Positions 34,151 to 46,662 of a stretch of DNA of 64,000 nucleotides are shown in pieces. The DNA comes from Daedaleopsis sinensis. Its lineage: Eukaryota; Basidiomycota; Agaricomycetes; Polyporales; Polyporaceae. The DNA lies in contig CM066304.1 of assembly GCA_033807695.1 (NCBI GenBank), positions 4,216,001-4,280,000 on the forward strand, given 5' to 3'. The translations under genes and the position numbers were made by a program. Each line of letters starts with the position of its first letter. Position 1 is the stretch's first letter. The notes beneath the pieces were generated by a model. That model saw only the letters and a program-made list of their open reading frames with translations. It searched no databases and had not been told where the DNA came from.

Positions 34151-36620
34151 ATGTTCTCTCGTACTCTCGTCACCTTCGTCCAGCTTGCACTCACCTTCAG
34201 GATGGCCGTTGGTTCCGGACCCGTCAATGGCGTCCACGTACCGACGGTTCAGCTCGACGGTGCGACCGTCATCGGCTTCACGAACGACTCGGTGACCAGC
34301 TTTTTGGGAGTCCCGTTTGCTGAACCTCCGTATGTTGGCCCCAGTTCGACGCTGTGTACATACATGACACTCACACCGTCTTTTCCGCAGCGTCGGTGAC
34401 TTGCGCCTTCGTCGCCCAAAACCGATTAAATCTTACAACGGCACCATCGACGGCACCAAGACCCCTGCCCAGTGCTATCAGCTGTCATCCGGGCTCCGTA
34501 CAGATATGCCGCCGCAGATGCTGCAGGCGATTGTGGGGTATCTGACAGGCATCACGACGGACTCCCCTGCTCAGGTCCAGAGCGAGGACTGTACGTCGTT
34601 TCTCCTCGATTTACTCGGTGGGCTTTGTTTACGGAGTTTTCATTGCGGCGGGGGCAGGCCTAACGATCAACGTGCGCGTCCCGGAGGGTACAAGACCCGG
34701 TGACAAGCTCCCCGTCATTGCTGTGAGTAGTCGCTACCTCCCATTAGAAGACGTCTCAGCTAACCTTTGCCTAGGTCATTCATGGAGGTGAGGACCGTTC
34801 ATAGTCTGAACTCGAAGTAGGCCGTAACGTGTACATCTGAATAGGTGGCTTCACTGTTGGATCAAACCTCTTGTGAGTCATGGCCTACGTTGAAAAGCAT
34901 ACTATTCCCAATGCTCAATGTTCGGGAAGGTTCGCGGGCGATCCCGTCGTACGGCGGTCGATTGAGCTCAAGCAGCCAGTCATATTCACTGCCTTGAACT
35001 ATCGGCTCAACGGTAACATCTATCATCGTCGTTCACACCTCATGATGTTTATTTCACTCCACCCTGTGCTGCAGCCTTTGCTTTCCTGGGCGGTAAAGAA
35101 GTCAAGGAAGCCGGAGTCGGAAACCTGGGTCTTCATGACCGTGAGTCTGTGCATGACGGTCGTGCGCATACATACTCACACTTGACTTCGCAGAACGTGA
35201 AGCACTCCGCTGGATTCAGAAGCACATTGGTGCCTTCGGCGGCGATCCGGAGAGGGTCACCATGTGAGTATACTGCTCTCGTGTCACTGTCCGTATGAGT
35301 GTGCTCACCCACATCATGTATAGTTGGGGCAGCAGCGCTGGCTCAGTCTCATGCGGACTGCAGATGCTCACAAATGGAGGCAACACCGAGGGCCTCTTCC
35401 AGGGCGTGGTTATGAGCGCGGGATCCGCTATTCCTACAGGCCAGATCACAGACATGAGGATGCAACAGTCCTACGACACGGTGGTCGAGAGTGCCGGCTG
35501 CTCAAATGCGACGGACACCTTGGACTGCCTCCGCCAGCTCCCCGCCGAGAGTCTTGTAGCGGCTGCTCAGAATGTCCCTGTCGCTCTGGGCTATCCTGTA
35601 CGATTGTCCTCGTTTTTCTGGAATACATCTGACGAACCTCATACATCATGATGTTGGTCTTAGGGTCTCTCCACTGCTTGGGTACCCCGAGCAGACGGAG
35701 TGTTCCTCAAGGCGCCTCCGCAACATCTCGTCCTCTCACGAAGCGTGGCCAAGATCCCATTCCTGATCGGTGAGCAGTCTTTCCACTGATCTCACAGGCC
35801 TGTCTGATACAGTTGTCAGGGGATGCATTCGACGAGGGGACTGTCTTCGCCACCGGAAGCTTCAACGTGACGTGCGTCACGTTCTCCAGGAGTCGGCGGT
35901 CTACCCATTGATTATATCTTACAGAACCGACGACGAGTTCCGCGACTACCTCCGCGAGTTCTACCTGCCCGGTGCGACCGACGCAGAGCTGTCGAAGATC
36001 CTCGAGCTCTACCCGAACGACCCGACGCAAGGCTCTCCCTTCGGAACGGGAGACGCGAACGAGCTCGCGCCGATGTTCAAGCGCATGGCAGCGTTTCATG
36101 GCGACGTGGCGTTCCAGGCCGCGCGGCGGTTCTTTCTCAACCAGCTGTCTGCGAAGCAGCCTACGTGGTCATACAGTACGTGCTTGAACGATACTCGCAC
36201 GGGAAGTCTGCTTTCTGATCTAGCGTGTACGCGCGAACCGACGAACAGGCGGACGAAGGCTCGGGTTTCCTGGAGTCGGCTTCGTACGTGTCTCGGCTAA
36301 GCTTTCATGCTCCACGGATACCAGCTCACGTTTTGACCCTTGCTGCGCGCGGACGCGGACTCTGACAGGCACATGGCACGGACAGCTTCACGTCGTTGAC
36401 CGCGGGGAACGAGCTTACGGACTACATCGTCCAGTTCGCTGCGACTCGTAACCCGAACGGAGGCCGCTCGAACCGGACGATCTTCTGGCCCCGGTACGAT
36501 CGCGTGGCTCGACCGCAGCTGACGATGCTCGAAAACGACGGGATCGAGATTGCGAGCGACATCGAACGCTTAGAAGCTATGGCGGGGCTGACCGCGGCGT
36601 TGCTGATGCATCCGTTCTGA
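34151..36620 (+). CDS. Secreted type-B carboxylesterase 3
   Basis: Paralogue of the gene at 30435 with the same exon layout. It begins MFSRTLVTFVQLALTFRM (signal peptide). Landmarks: TVQLDGATVIGFTND, SEDC joined to LTINVRVPEG, VIHGGGF, FGGDPERVTI joined to WGSSAG (nucleophile), AFDEGTVF (acid), AHGTD (histidine) and GNELTDYIVQFAATRNPNG. The penultimate exon is best read from an acceptor near 36251, giving GRRLGFPGVGF before the histidine exon; earlier acceptors break the frame. The residue before the active serine is serine, not glutamate. Length is about 540 residues. The reading frame seems intact throughout. It is presumably secreted; substrate unknown. Confidence 0.9.
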
Positions 36621-37202
36621 TTGGAATTCGAGTTCGTCCGCTGTCCGTACCTCACGGCGGCAGTCCGGGGATGGGTCACGGTTCTGTGGAACTTCTTAGG
36701 TGAGCGATTACTACGTGTTGATGGAACCGTCTATGCTCATGAAGTTTATGCTTATGAGAGTACCAGCTAGGTCGCTTGCTAACTCCCGAGCAAAGTTACA
36801 TATTCGGACTTCATACAGGAGAGAAGGCGGTCGTGCAGTTCGATCATAACTTACTCATAAGACTATGTTCGAGCGAACACCGTTTCCACTCTTTCAGTTC
36901 AGACTACCCACTTAGTTCACTCCTTGATCATCATCCTCTACAGACGAGTACTTCGAGTGATATTTATCGTTTGAGATCGTTCTCGTCGCTCTTCAAGCTC
37001 CTGCGCTGTTCAAACTAACGCCCGGACGACTTCGAGCTCGAAGGAAGACCGCGACCCTCCTGATCTCCCCCTCAAGGAGACATCATCGCATTGCATAGAT
37101 AGAGATACATAGCGCGACTCTGGTGAGATAATAGTTACATAGTGCATGGACATAGCACATTATCGGAGAACGTCTCTCCCTAGTCTCTCCCCACCCTACT
37201 AC
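36621..37202. other. Intergenic, convergent 3' flanks
   Basis: This is the gap between the plus-strand carboxylesterase and the minus-strand NACHT C. No gene or strong motif is seen. Confidence 0.45.
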
Positions 37203-40200
37203 TCAGTACACGCTGCTTGGACATGCCTCTATGGCGTGGTAGTTCATGATCACATAGTCGCGAATTTGCTTAAGAACGCTGCGGGCATCGACGGATGTAG
37301 GGCCCTTGACCGCGCGGCGGTCCTGCACGATGTGCTGTGCGGCGGCGTTCTGTCGTATGACAACCTATCAGTCAGTGGACTTTCCCCATCGCATCACAGA
37401 GACACTCACCTCTTTAAACCAATCGTCAACTCTTGAGAGCATCGCCGTGGCTACTCCGAGCTGTCCCATCCACGCCAACAACTCCAGCCACCGGAACGCG
37501 TGCTCTCCTGAGACGAACGCGAGGAGTGCGTCCGACAACGCCCCGTTCCCTGGATCTGAGTTCGCGAGGTGCGCGACCCACTGCACACAGGCGTAGCGGA
37601 CGTGCTCGTCGACAGAGACGTCGAGATGCGCCTCGATGTCCGAGATGCTTGTTCTCGTCGCCGTGGGATCCGCAAGTTGGCATGGGTTCCGTGTGAGCGC
37701 CTTCGAGAGTACTTCGAGGCATCTGGTGGCTAGATACGTATGCTGGGTGCGGACATCGACCATGAACCTCGTATGCTTGTGATTTTCTCGGCTAACGAGG
37801 AACCGTGCAAAGTTCTCGTCGAGCACATCGACCTTTACGGCGAGATTTGCAGGGTCGTACCGCAAGACGGATGGGAGCGCGTCAAGGACGGACGTCACGT
37901 CGCCGATCGGGACCTTCGTAAGTTCGGCGAGCGCGATAGGAGACAACGAGCCCGTGAGCAGTGCGATACCGCCGAGGACCCTCTTCGTGTTCGGAGGAAG
38001 CTTGTCGCCTGGCTTCCCGGGGAACGCTCCCTTGAGGACGGAGAGATAGTCGGCGGGGTAAGAGGATGTCGAGTGGGTGCTACTACCATTTCCGATAGAA
38101 GACTTCGACCCTCTTGTCTGTATGGTCACCGGATGCAGTTGGTCTCCGTAGGTCTGCGCTCTAGCGACATACTCTTGCAGATGTGGGTGCGCGCCATTTG
38201 CTGGGATGGAAGGCTTCGTGGACTCTAGTGAAGAGCTTCTAGTAGCCTTCGCGGAGTCTTTCACATCCGAGGGACTCTGTTTAGAGGGTCCCCCTTCCGT
38301 CGGGCGTGCTCGATCGTTCGCCTGTGGAGTTTCTCTATGAAGACCGTCTTCTATTACTTGCTCAGGTCCAAGAGGAGGAGCCCCGTGGTCTTCTGCAATC
38401 GTTGGCGATATGACGATCACCGTCGCAGTTGATCCGTTCGCTGTCGGAGACGGCAGTCCATTTTGCCACTGGACGAAGTCTGAAGTTGTCGGGCCGCGGG
38501 GCGTAATAGGCGATGGAGTAGTAGGCGATGGAGTCGACTCGGAGTAGAATGAAGAGACAATACTCGCTCGCGGGCTAGCTGGTCCCAAGGGTCTGAGAGT
38601 GTACACGTCGCTTGGGCACTCTTCGAGTCTAGTTAGGTTCTCCTGTAGCAGTCGAATGCTGTCCTCCAAAGTCGCTCGAACATTGATGTCAAGGAGACCC
38701 TTGTGGAGCCCTCAGTATATCGATATCGCTAAACACACATAAAACGTACCCCCGATAGTAGTATCACCTGCTGCAAGGCCGGAGCCGCTAGAGCGAGGCC
38801 ACCCATGTACCCAAGCATTTCGATCCACTCTGACATCTTTGAGCGCACGAAGCTGCCAAGCTCTTGCGGAAGGTGGTCATCTAGGTTTCCCGCAATAACA
38901 TGGGGCGCCCAGTACGCGCAGGCGTACTGCAACGCGAGAGGGATGTTCTCACGCAAGCGGCGCTCTACGACGAACGCGTCGGCCTTGCGCGGCCGCTCGA
39001 AAACCTCGAGTAGGAGGTGTCTCGTCAGAGAGGTGTTCAGAAAGCGGAGGCAGCGCATGGCCAAACGGGTGTGCTCCGTCTTGGCGTCGATCTGGTACAG
39101 CGGCTCTGTGCAGCGGTTCGGGTCTGAAAGGAAGGTGCGGAGGGAGGTGTGGATAGGGGAGAACCCTGCCTCGGGCTGGTCGCGGTCGAAGTGAATGATG
39201 GAGCGAAGGCGGTTCAAGACGAGGGTTGTATCTTCATGTGCGAGCTCCGGGCCGAGGAGCAATGCGAGCATGCGGGGAGAGACAACACCACGTACTAAGT
39301 GCGGGGGTGAAGACGACGGGGACGAGGCGGGGGATGGTGGAGTGAGCTGTTCAAGGACTGTAATGAGTCCTAGAACGCGTCTGAGGTGAATCTTGTCCGA
39401 ATGATCCGTTTGCATAGATCTGGTTGGCGGAAATGCGGTCCGAAGCGCGGTGAGGAAAAGGTCATCCATCCGTTCTAGGGCGCTATTAGAAGCTGGGGTC
39501 AGGACAGTACGCAATCGCTCAGAGAGGTGGCTCGAGTGCGATCGCGACTGAAGGTGCTCCATGACTGTCCCAGCGTACGCAAACGACCCCTCCGATTGAA
39601 CCGCGAGACGTGATATCACTTCCTCACGAGCTGGGCCGTCTGGCATGATCGGCGACAGACCATGCCGGAGGTATAGCTTGATGTCGTCCTTGTCGTCGAA
39701 TTCTCCTCCATGGATCCATAGAACTCGGGTTGAGACCTGCAACTCGCGCACCGTGTCCTCGACCGCCATATCGGGGCGAGACGTGATCAACAACCGTACA
39801 GGGCACGTGCCAGGGACCTCAGTCAACGAAGCCAGAGACTTGATGAGATCCGGGAGACCTTCAGCTTCCGGCAAGCATTCGTCAACCCCATCAATGACGA
39901 TAACGACAGGAGCGTGGGACGGAGAACTTGGGGTACGCTTGAGGGGTCCAAAGAGATCCTCTACTTGAAACTTCATCTGCTGATGCTGCCCTGCCGCAAG
40001 GTGGCTCCGTATGCCCTCGACAATCGGGTTGCAAAGTGAGGGTTGAAGACGAGCTAGCTGAACGGCGACGGTCGGGAACAGCAGGGTTGTATAGTCTTCC
40101 TGTCCCCGGACAAAGAAGAATGATGCACCAAGCTGTCCGCGGTGCTGGATACGTTGCGCTAGTTCGGCCGCGATTGTTGACTTGCCAGTACCTGCCATGC

Positions 40201-41301
40201 CATAGAGGACGCTGACGGGCTCCGTCGCAACTCCGAATGCCCATGACTCCAGCTCTTCTAGAATTCGCTTGCGAGTTCCCGGGACATATTTGCATTTGTT
40301 CTTGTTTTTGACGGCGCGATAACCGGCATCCAATTGAGGCAATCTGTTCATCGCATCCTCATCAGACATGGGCGGCAGGATATCTGGAGTATGGGAGCAT
40401 AGAGAAGTTTGCTTCGAGGACAGACTTGCTGTGCCACTGTCGATAGCGGGAGCACTGAGTGTAGCAGTTGGGACACGATCGATTACGGGGGCGCGCTCTA
40501 CGCGCCGGACTCCATTCAAGTCTGGAGTCGATGTGTCAGTTTTCCGATCATACTCCGCTTCGAGCATTGGATATACCATACCTCCAGTTCCGACAGAGAT
40601 CGAACGTAGGGAAGGTGATATTGCCCGTGGCTCGGTCGCGGGGGTCGGAGGGAGGACGGGTATCATAGGGATCGTGGCTGTCTGCGGTGGGCTGGAAGAC
40701 TTGAGCATGGAGGAGTAATGCTGCAGAAATACATGAGCGACGAGCACTCCCAATCTCAAAGTGAAGAGATTTACTTGAAGCTGGGGCAAAACCGTTGACA
40801 GACCTTTATCCAACGTATCCAGCACCTTGGCGTCACATCTGTGTTGCCAGAAAGGAAACCAACACGACTGGCCAAGCTTGCTTGACTTCTTCTCCATGAA
40901 CGTCAGACGACTACAAGAGGATATCGACATGATGAGCTGTCAGATTCAGATTGGTGAATGGGGATATAGCTACGTACTTCAATACAGGATGCAAAACTTC
41001 GGTTTCACTTGACAATGCCTTCCCGTGCGTGATCATATCCGTCTTCGTCCGTTCAATCAGCTCTCTTAGCTCGATCATTTTACTCAAGAGGGCCTCTCCT
41101 TTCGGCGTGTATGCGAGGGTTTCGGACTGTGTGAATCGAGATGAGTGATTGGGCACGCTTAACTGATTGACAACGTACCTCCAGCCGTCCTGCGATGGTA
41201 CCCAGAATGCCAGCAATCGACGCAAGCCCAGCGGAATGCCCTTCAAGAGCTTTGGCGTCGGCCTCCAGGGCCTTCTTGATGTCGAACATAGCGTAGACCA
41301 T
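37203..41301 (-). CDS. NACHT NTPase C with a duplicated C-terminal module
   Basis: The start is near 41301 (MVYAMFDIKKALEADAKAL). The first exons are helical (ELRELIERTKTDMI) and joined by short introns. A Ser/Pro-rich linker (about 40370-40690) precedes the NACHT. Walker A is GMAGTGKSTIAAEL, Walker B is VVIVIDGVDEC, and RLLITSRPD looks like sensor 1. After the NACHT comes the usual family module (HTRLAMRCLRFLN, LQYACAYWAPHV, WIEMLGYMGGL, then CPSDVY). Where the sister genes stop, this one continues through a Ser/Thr/Pro linker into a second copy of the module (RVLGGIALLTGSLSP, VRYACVQWVAHL, WLELLAWMGQL) that again ends in CPSSVY at 37203. Total is about 1,240 residues. It could be a fusion of a NACHT gene with a NACHT-less neighbour, or an internal duplication. 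The N-terminus differs from A, B, D and E. Confidence 0.85.
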
Positions 41302-42530
41302 GATGACAACGGAAAGGGATAGGAAGAGACAAGGATGAGATGTTGTGTGTGTTGTCGATCGAGTTGACATCAGATTTATACGCAGCTATGATGTGCCTGT
41401 GTGTGTCGCGGATTGGAGAGGCAGTGAAACGACGACAAGGAAAGTCGGGACGTGAAACGAGGCAACCAGGTCAACACTGCGTGGCAGACGCAAGGTGGAC
41501 CGACTCCATAGTTAAGGTTTCCCCGTGTCGATCGGAGACTGAGAGCAAATCATGAAGCATAGGATGAGTGACTGCATCGATGGGCCTCTGAGCCACAGAA
41601 TGAGCGATTCCTCGTCGGTAGACGGATCCATGAGTGTCTGATAGGCACCGTCATGAATTGTTTCCTGAACACATGTCGGGTGCCTCACACGCACTGCGTG
41701 GACGTCGCGAGTCGCGACCGACTACGCGGCCCAGAAGAATACACATACAAAGCGACATCGTGCCGCTTAAGGTCGGTTTGGGGAGATATACAAGACGGCG
41801 TGTGAACGATAACTAGATTTCGTGACTTAGTAACGTTCGACTCGTGCAAGGATGGGATTCAGTACTTACGAGATTTCCACCGCATGGATGCAGGTATTCG
41901 GGGTCTGTATGTCAGCCCATACAACACGCGTTCACCGAGGCGGCTTCGGTGCCGTTAAAATACAATCATGTGCGGTTGAACGAGGGGATTGCAGGTGAAA
42001 TCTCCCATTCTGTCGCAGTGCTGTCCATAGTGTCGGAGGGTGTGGAAAGTGGAGAGAGGTCAGTCGCGAAGAGTTCAGACTGCGCCGAAACCCTCCGGAT
42101 GGTGGTTCAATTAAGGATGACGCAACTTGCGAAATGAATGTGGAACACATGCAAGGTCTGCAACGATCGATACTGCGGGTACCTCGTTGCATCAGGTCGG
42201 ATTATGTGCGATACGAGGAGCGTCGACTCCTAGCTAAGTTGCAGGGACTAAGTTTACAACAATTCACCGCCGGTACCGGGGACATGGACACGAGTACGTA
42301 GTTACGTCACTCTGTCCAGATCCACTTTCACAACACTCATGTCGCGACGACCAGGAGGCCACGGGCACATCGGCCCCCGACATGAAGGGAGATTACGGAG
42401 GGCACCTTCGAGAAGATTCGACTCGCTCACCAACACGCAAGCCTCGATTGCGACTCCGGCGCATACTGCCAGAACGCGTATCGTCCACAATACTTACTAT
42501 TACGCATAACCAACGCACATACCGTGATAT
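41302..42530. other. Intergenic between NACHT C and D
   Basis: This contains the promoter of gene C and the 3' flank of gene D. Short open frames on both strands have no motif. No gene is supported. Confidence 0.45.
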
Positions 42531-45298
42531 TCACATGAGGCCCATTGTAACATGCGCGTGCGCACCCGCCGGCTCGTCTACGAAGTTCTCCGGGCTGAGG
42601 CCGTCTTGGCGGATGCTCGAGCGGTACACGTCATCCGGGCACTGATCGATCTCGCGATAGTAGTCCACGATGAGCTGACGGCCCTCATCGAGCAGTGCGC
42701 GCGTCCTGCACGGTCGCTGCAACCATCCACAACAAATGTCAGCGCACGGCACCCCGCAGTACTACGGCAGCAGGAGAACGACGATAAGGGACAACTTACC
42801 TCGAGCCAGTCGCGCGCGGCGGCGAGCGACGCCACCGCAGCGTCGAGCCTGCCCATGTACCCAAGGGTCTCGATCCAAATGAGCATCTTCGTCCCCGCAA
42901 ACTCCCCGAGAAGCGCGAGCAGCCGCGCGCCTTTCGCCGCGCCAGCGAGGTGCGCGGCCCAATGGACGCAAGCATACTGTACATGCGGCGCCACGCACTC
43001 ACGCACCCTGGCTTCTAAGTCTATGCCCGTACTTCCCCCGCCAAGATCCGCCTTGTACACGGTTGGGTCAGGGAGATTGCACACGTTCCGCGAGAGGTAG
43101 AGTAGCGCGCGGAGGCAGCCCTCTGCGAGGCGCGCGTGCTGCTTCGGGGCGTTGACGAGGTAGAGCCGGTTCGTGCACCGCGCACTGTCGACGAGAAACT
43201 GCGGGAACGTGCTGTGCATCGGGCGGAAAGCGGCATCCATGTCGCTATCGTCGAAGAGGACGACGGCGCGGAGGTGGTACAGCACGGACTTGGTGTCCTT
43301 GCAGGGCACGTGCGTGAGCGCCTCAAGCACGCGTGGGGAGATGTGGTCGCGGAGGAGCGCAACGCATCCCAACGCGGACTCGACGCGCGCGCGGAGACGG
43401 TCGTAGCGCTCGAGGTCGCGGGGCGGGAACGCACTCTCGAGCACAGTGAGATAGAGGTCGTCGAGCGGGCCGAGTGCGATCGCACGCTGGTCATCTGAAA
43501 GGAGCATGTCGACGCGCTCCTCGAGGTTGTCCGAGTAGCTCGCAAGGAAGTCCATCGCGGTTCGCGCGTACACGAAAAGCCCGTCCGCGCGCTTCACGAG
43601 ACGGTCGACGACATCGGGGTGCTCGTCGAACAACGCCTTGCTCGACGGCATGTGGGAGAGGCGGTTTCGAAGCAAAATTTCGATGTCGCGGTCCACTGTC
43701 TTGCGCGGGAGGTTGTGGAGAGAGATCGTATGCACGTTTACCGCGCAATGCGCCAGACTGTGCTCCACGAGGTGCTCGGGCCGAGACGTAAGGAAAACAC
43801 GAAGGGGGAAGGCCGCTTGATGGACGCATGCTGTGAGCAGCTGCAACATCTGCGGGGTTTGGCCCGATGACCGATCCGTGCACTCGTCGAGCGCATCGAT
43901 GACGAGGAACACAGCCTGTGCCTGCTGGCTGGCATTCTGCAGCGGACCGTTCACCAGATTCCCTGCCTCGAGCTTCATCAGCTGGCTCTTGCCATGCTTG
44001 AGATGTTCCCGAGCAGCCTTCACGATGTGTGGTCGAATGGCGCACTGAGAGTGTGCCAGCTGATAGGCGATAGTCGGGAAGAATAGACGCGTAGACGCGA
44101 GATCTTCGATACCGCGGACGAAGAAGAAAGATGCGCCGAGAGTCTTGCATTCCTCCAGACGGCGAGCAAACTCGGATGCGATGGTAGACTTGCCCGTACC
44201 TGCACCGCCGCTAAGAACGCAGATCGACTTGCTCGATAGCGCAGGTTGAGATCCGTTAACCCAGATTGCGAGCTCCTCGAACAGTTCTTGTCGCGTGCCT
44301 TCTAGATAGTCGTTCTTCGCGGCGTTCACGGCCGCGCGATAGCCTGCATCTGCGTGCGGTAGTGCTTCCAAGATTCTGTCTTCCACTGAGAAGTAGCTTG
44401 AGTCACTCGTATACGACTCAAGAATAGTTCCGTGCTTACTCTCCGAATCTTGCGCGACTTTGGCGTTCTACTACAAGATCAGCGCCTCCGACTAGTCTAA
44501 CACCCTGTGAAGGTTCACATACCAGGACTATGTCTTTGACAGTATTGACTTGTCGTTTGATCACTCGCAAGCTCTCCATGATCTTGTCCACTGTCGCTTC
44601 AATAGCGACCTGGCACTCCAACTGTCGACGTCAGCTGGGGCGTTGACGGATCGATGAATGCAAACATACAGTAAAATACTGTATAGCCTTCGCGACACCC
44701 TCTTGCAATTCCTTCAGTATCCCCGCGTCTCGTCCACTGTGAAAGCATCTGAGGAAGAATGGCCCACGGTATAGATCGTCCGCTCGATTTTTCAGCAAGT
44801 TGAGAGTACTGCTCAAGATGTCAGGTCCGCAGGAGTGATATCTGTGAGGTAGTGACGTACGCGCAAAAAGTAGCGGTGCGTTCAGTGATCCGAGGCGATT
44901 TCCCAAGCCCTTCTTCCAGAGCATGACGCTCGGGGTCGTCCGGGAGGTATGCGTTGACGCGTGCTTGCACCTGCTTCCTCGTGTCGTCGATGAGGGTGAC
45001 CAGCTGGACGACATCGCGCGATAGCGCCCCGAGAGCCTCATGAGTAGAGCGAGTCTCCTGCAGCAGTTGGGGAGGGATTAGCACCGCTACTGCCCTAGGG
45101 GCAGTGCAAATCCTGCAAGTCCATTGGAGTACGCACCTCGACACGTTCTATGAGTGCGATGAGAATACTGGCGACCGGTTCAAGGCCAGGTATTGAAACG
45201 ACATTGTTTGCGGCCTTGCCAACCTCTAGCACACATTTCGCGCCACTGAGGAGGTCGTCGATGTGCTCTCTGTGTGCGAAGGAGGTGAAGCACTTCAT
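42531..45298 (-). CDS. NACHT NTPase D (fungal NLR-like)
   Basis: The start is at 45298 (MKCFTSFAHREHIDDLLSG). The N-terminal helical module contains VSIPGLEPVASILIALIERVE and ends at an intron, as in genes A, B and E. Short helical exons follow (SRDVVQLVTLIDDTRKQV; ILKELQEGVAKAIQYF; EATVDKIMESLRVIKRQV). The main exon starts near 44460 with NAKVAQDSESKHG. Walker A is GGAGTGKSTIASEF, Walker B is VFLVIDALDEC, RVFLTSRPE is sensor-like, and RADGLFVYARTAMDFL follows. The C-terminal module has HVQYACVHWAAHLAG, WIETLGYMGRL and, after the last intron, REIDQCPDDVYRSS, ending at 42531. It is closest to gene F at the window edge. No repeats of WD40 or ankyrin type. Role by family analogy only. Confidence 0.85.
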
Positions 45299-46662
45299 TG
45301 GTCAAGCGGTGCAGAGGGTGATGGATGCGACGGCACCACCATCGCGCTCGAATATCAGGGTATCCGCACATTGTGGAACGCTGCGCCGTGCGGCCATGGT
45401 GCGGAGCTCTGACCAGATCACGGGTGCATGTGTGGATAAACACGAACATTGAACGAGGCCTCTCGGGGACATCGCCTGTGGAACAAGGCACCCTATCGAC
45501 AACTGTTCGTGCTCCGATGCATGGAAGCTGGTAGATTTCATCGGCAAATGTTAGTCGTCGGTACAGCAGTTTCAAATGCGGGTGAACATACCGAGGACCA
45601 CGGGGACCGAAGTCTAGAGTCGTATTGGGTCTTATGACATCTACTATAGGTCAAACGATATACCAGTCCATGTTATGGGAACGTTGAGACCTCGGCGAAA
45701 TTGGAAATCTGTGATTACACAAGCAGGCTCGTGTCTGTGGCCGGCCATAATTCCTCACCCCGGTAGACGAGTGTGGCTGCATGTTGCAGCCATGCTAGGC
45801 TCGTCACATCGAACAGGGAGAGATCCCGCAGCCGAGGACATCGATAGACACCGGTGTTCTACTTCGAGCGACGACGATGTTTTGGTGCCGAAAACGTGAT
45901 CCACACGCAAGGTCCGCGCGTTGCTCCCAATTACTCAACCCGGCGGATTGAAGACGAAGTCGATAATATCCATGACAACTAAAGCATCGAAGCTTCGCAT
46001 TCGTGTGCGCGTGTGACCGTCACATACCTGACTCTTCTCATGTCTCGATATGAATTGCTGGACGAAGGATAGAGAGACTCACCTTGTGAACGTTTCATCT
46101 TGTGCGTTATTGGCCTATTCGAGATGTAGAACACGGGGCAACGAATGTGCTCTTGTCTCTGTATCTTTCTCACCATAGCAAAGAAAACTTGACCGGGCAA
46201 GGATTAGTAGACGTCGACAGTCGTTGATCTGATTCTGAGTGCAGCAGTTGTGTACTATCATACTCGGGGTAGAACGATGACAAGACAGTCTCTGAGTTTG
46301 GTCGATTTCGCTGCCAGGTGGAGAGGAGGAGAAAGAGGTCTGAGGAAGAGGAGACCAAGAGGAGACTCGCTGGAAACGCCCAGTGACGAGGCCACAGGCG
46401 CTGGCTTTCCGGTCCGATATAACCGGGTAGATCCCGACTGGCCTACAAGAGTCTTCCTTCGCCGGAGGTACGGTGATGTGTACCACAGTGCACAAGAAGA
46501 TGAGGGAATAAAAAGCACAATAGGATAGCAGAGCGCATGGCGCAAAGCGGGCACGAGCAAGCACAATATATTCCGATACAAACCCCCGGAGCAACAGAGC
46601 AATGTGAAAGGTCCACGACAACGATACACAACCAGAAGTACAAGTACAGATACAAAGCAGAT
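45299..46662. other. Intergenic upstream of NACHT D
   Basis: About 1.36 kb. Overlapping frames at 45302-45637 and 46115-46690 show no family features. I see no gene. Confidence 0.4.

Noticed and set aside
42762..43545. Long Arg/Ser/Ala-rich frames overlapping NACHT D, and similar ones inside NACHT E, C and the disordered gene
   Set aside because: They are other-frame shadows of GC-rich coding sequence, with biased composition and no family features.
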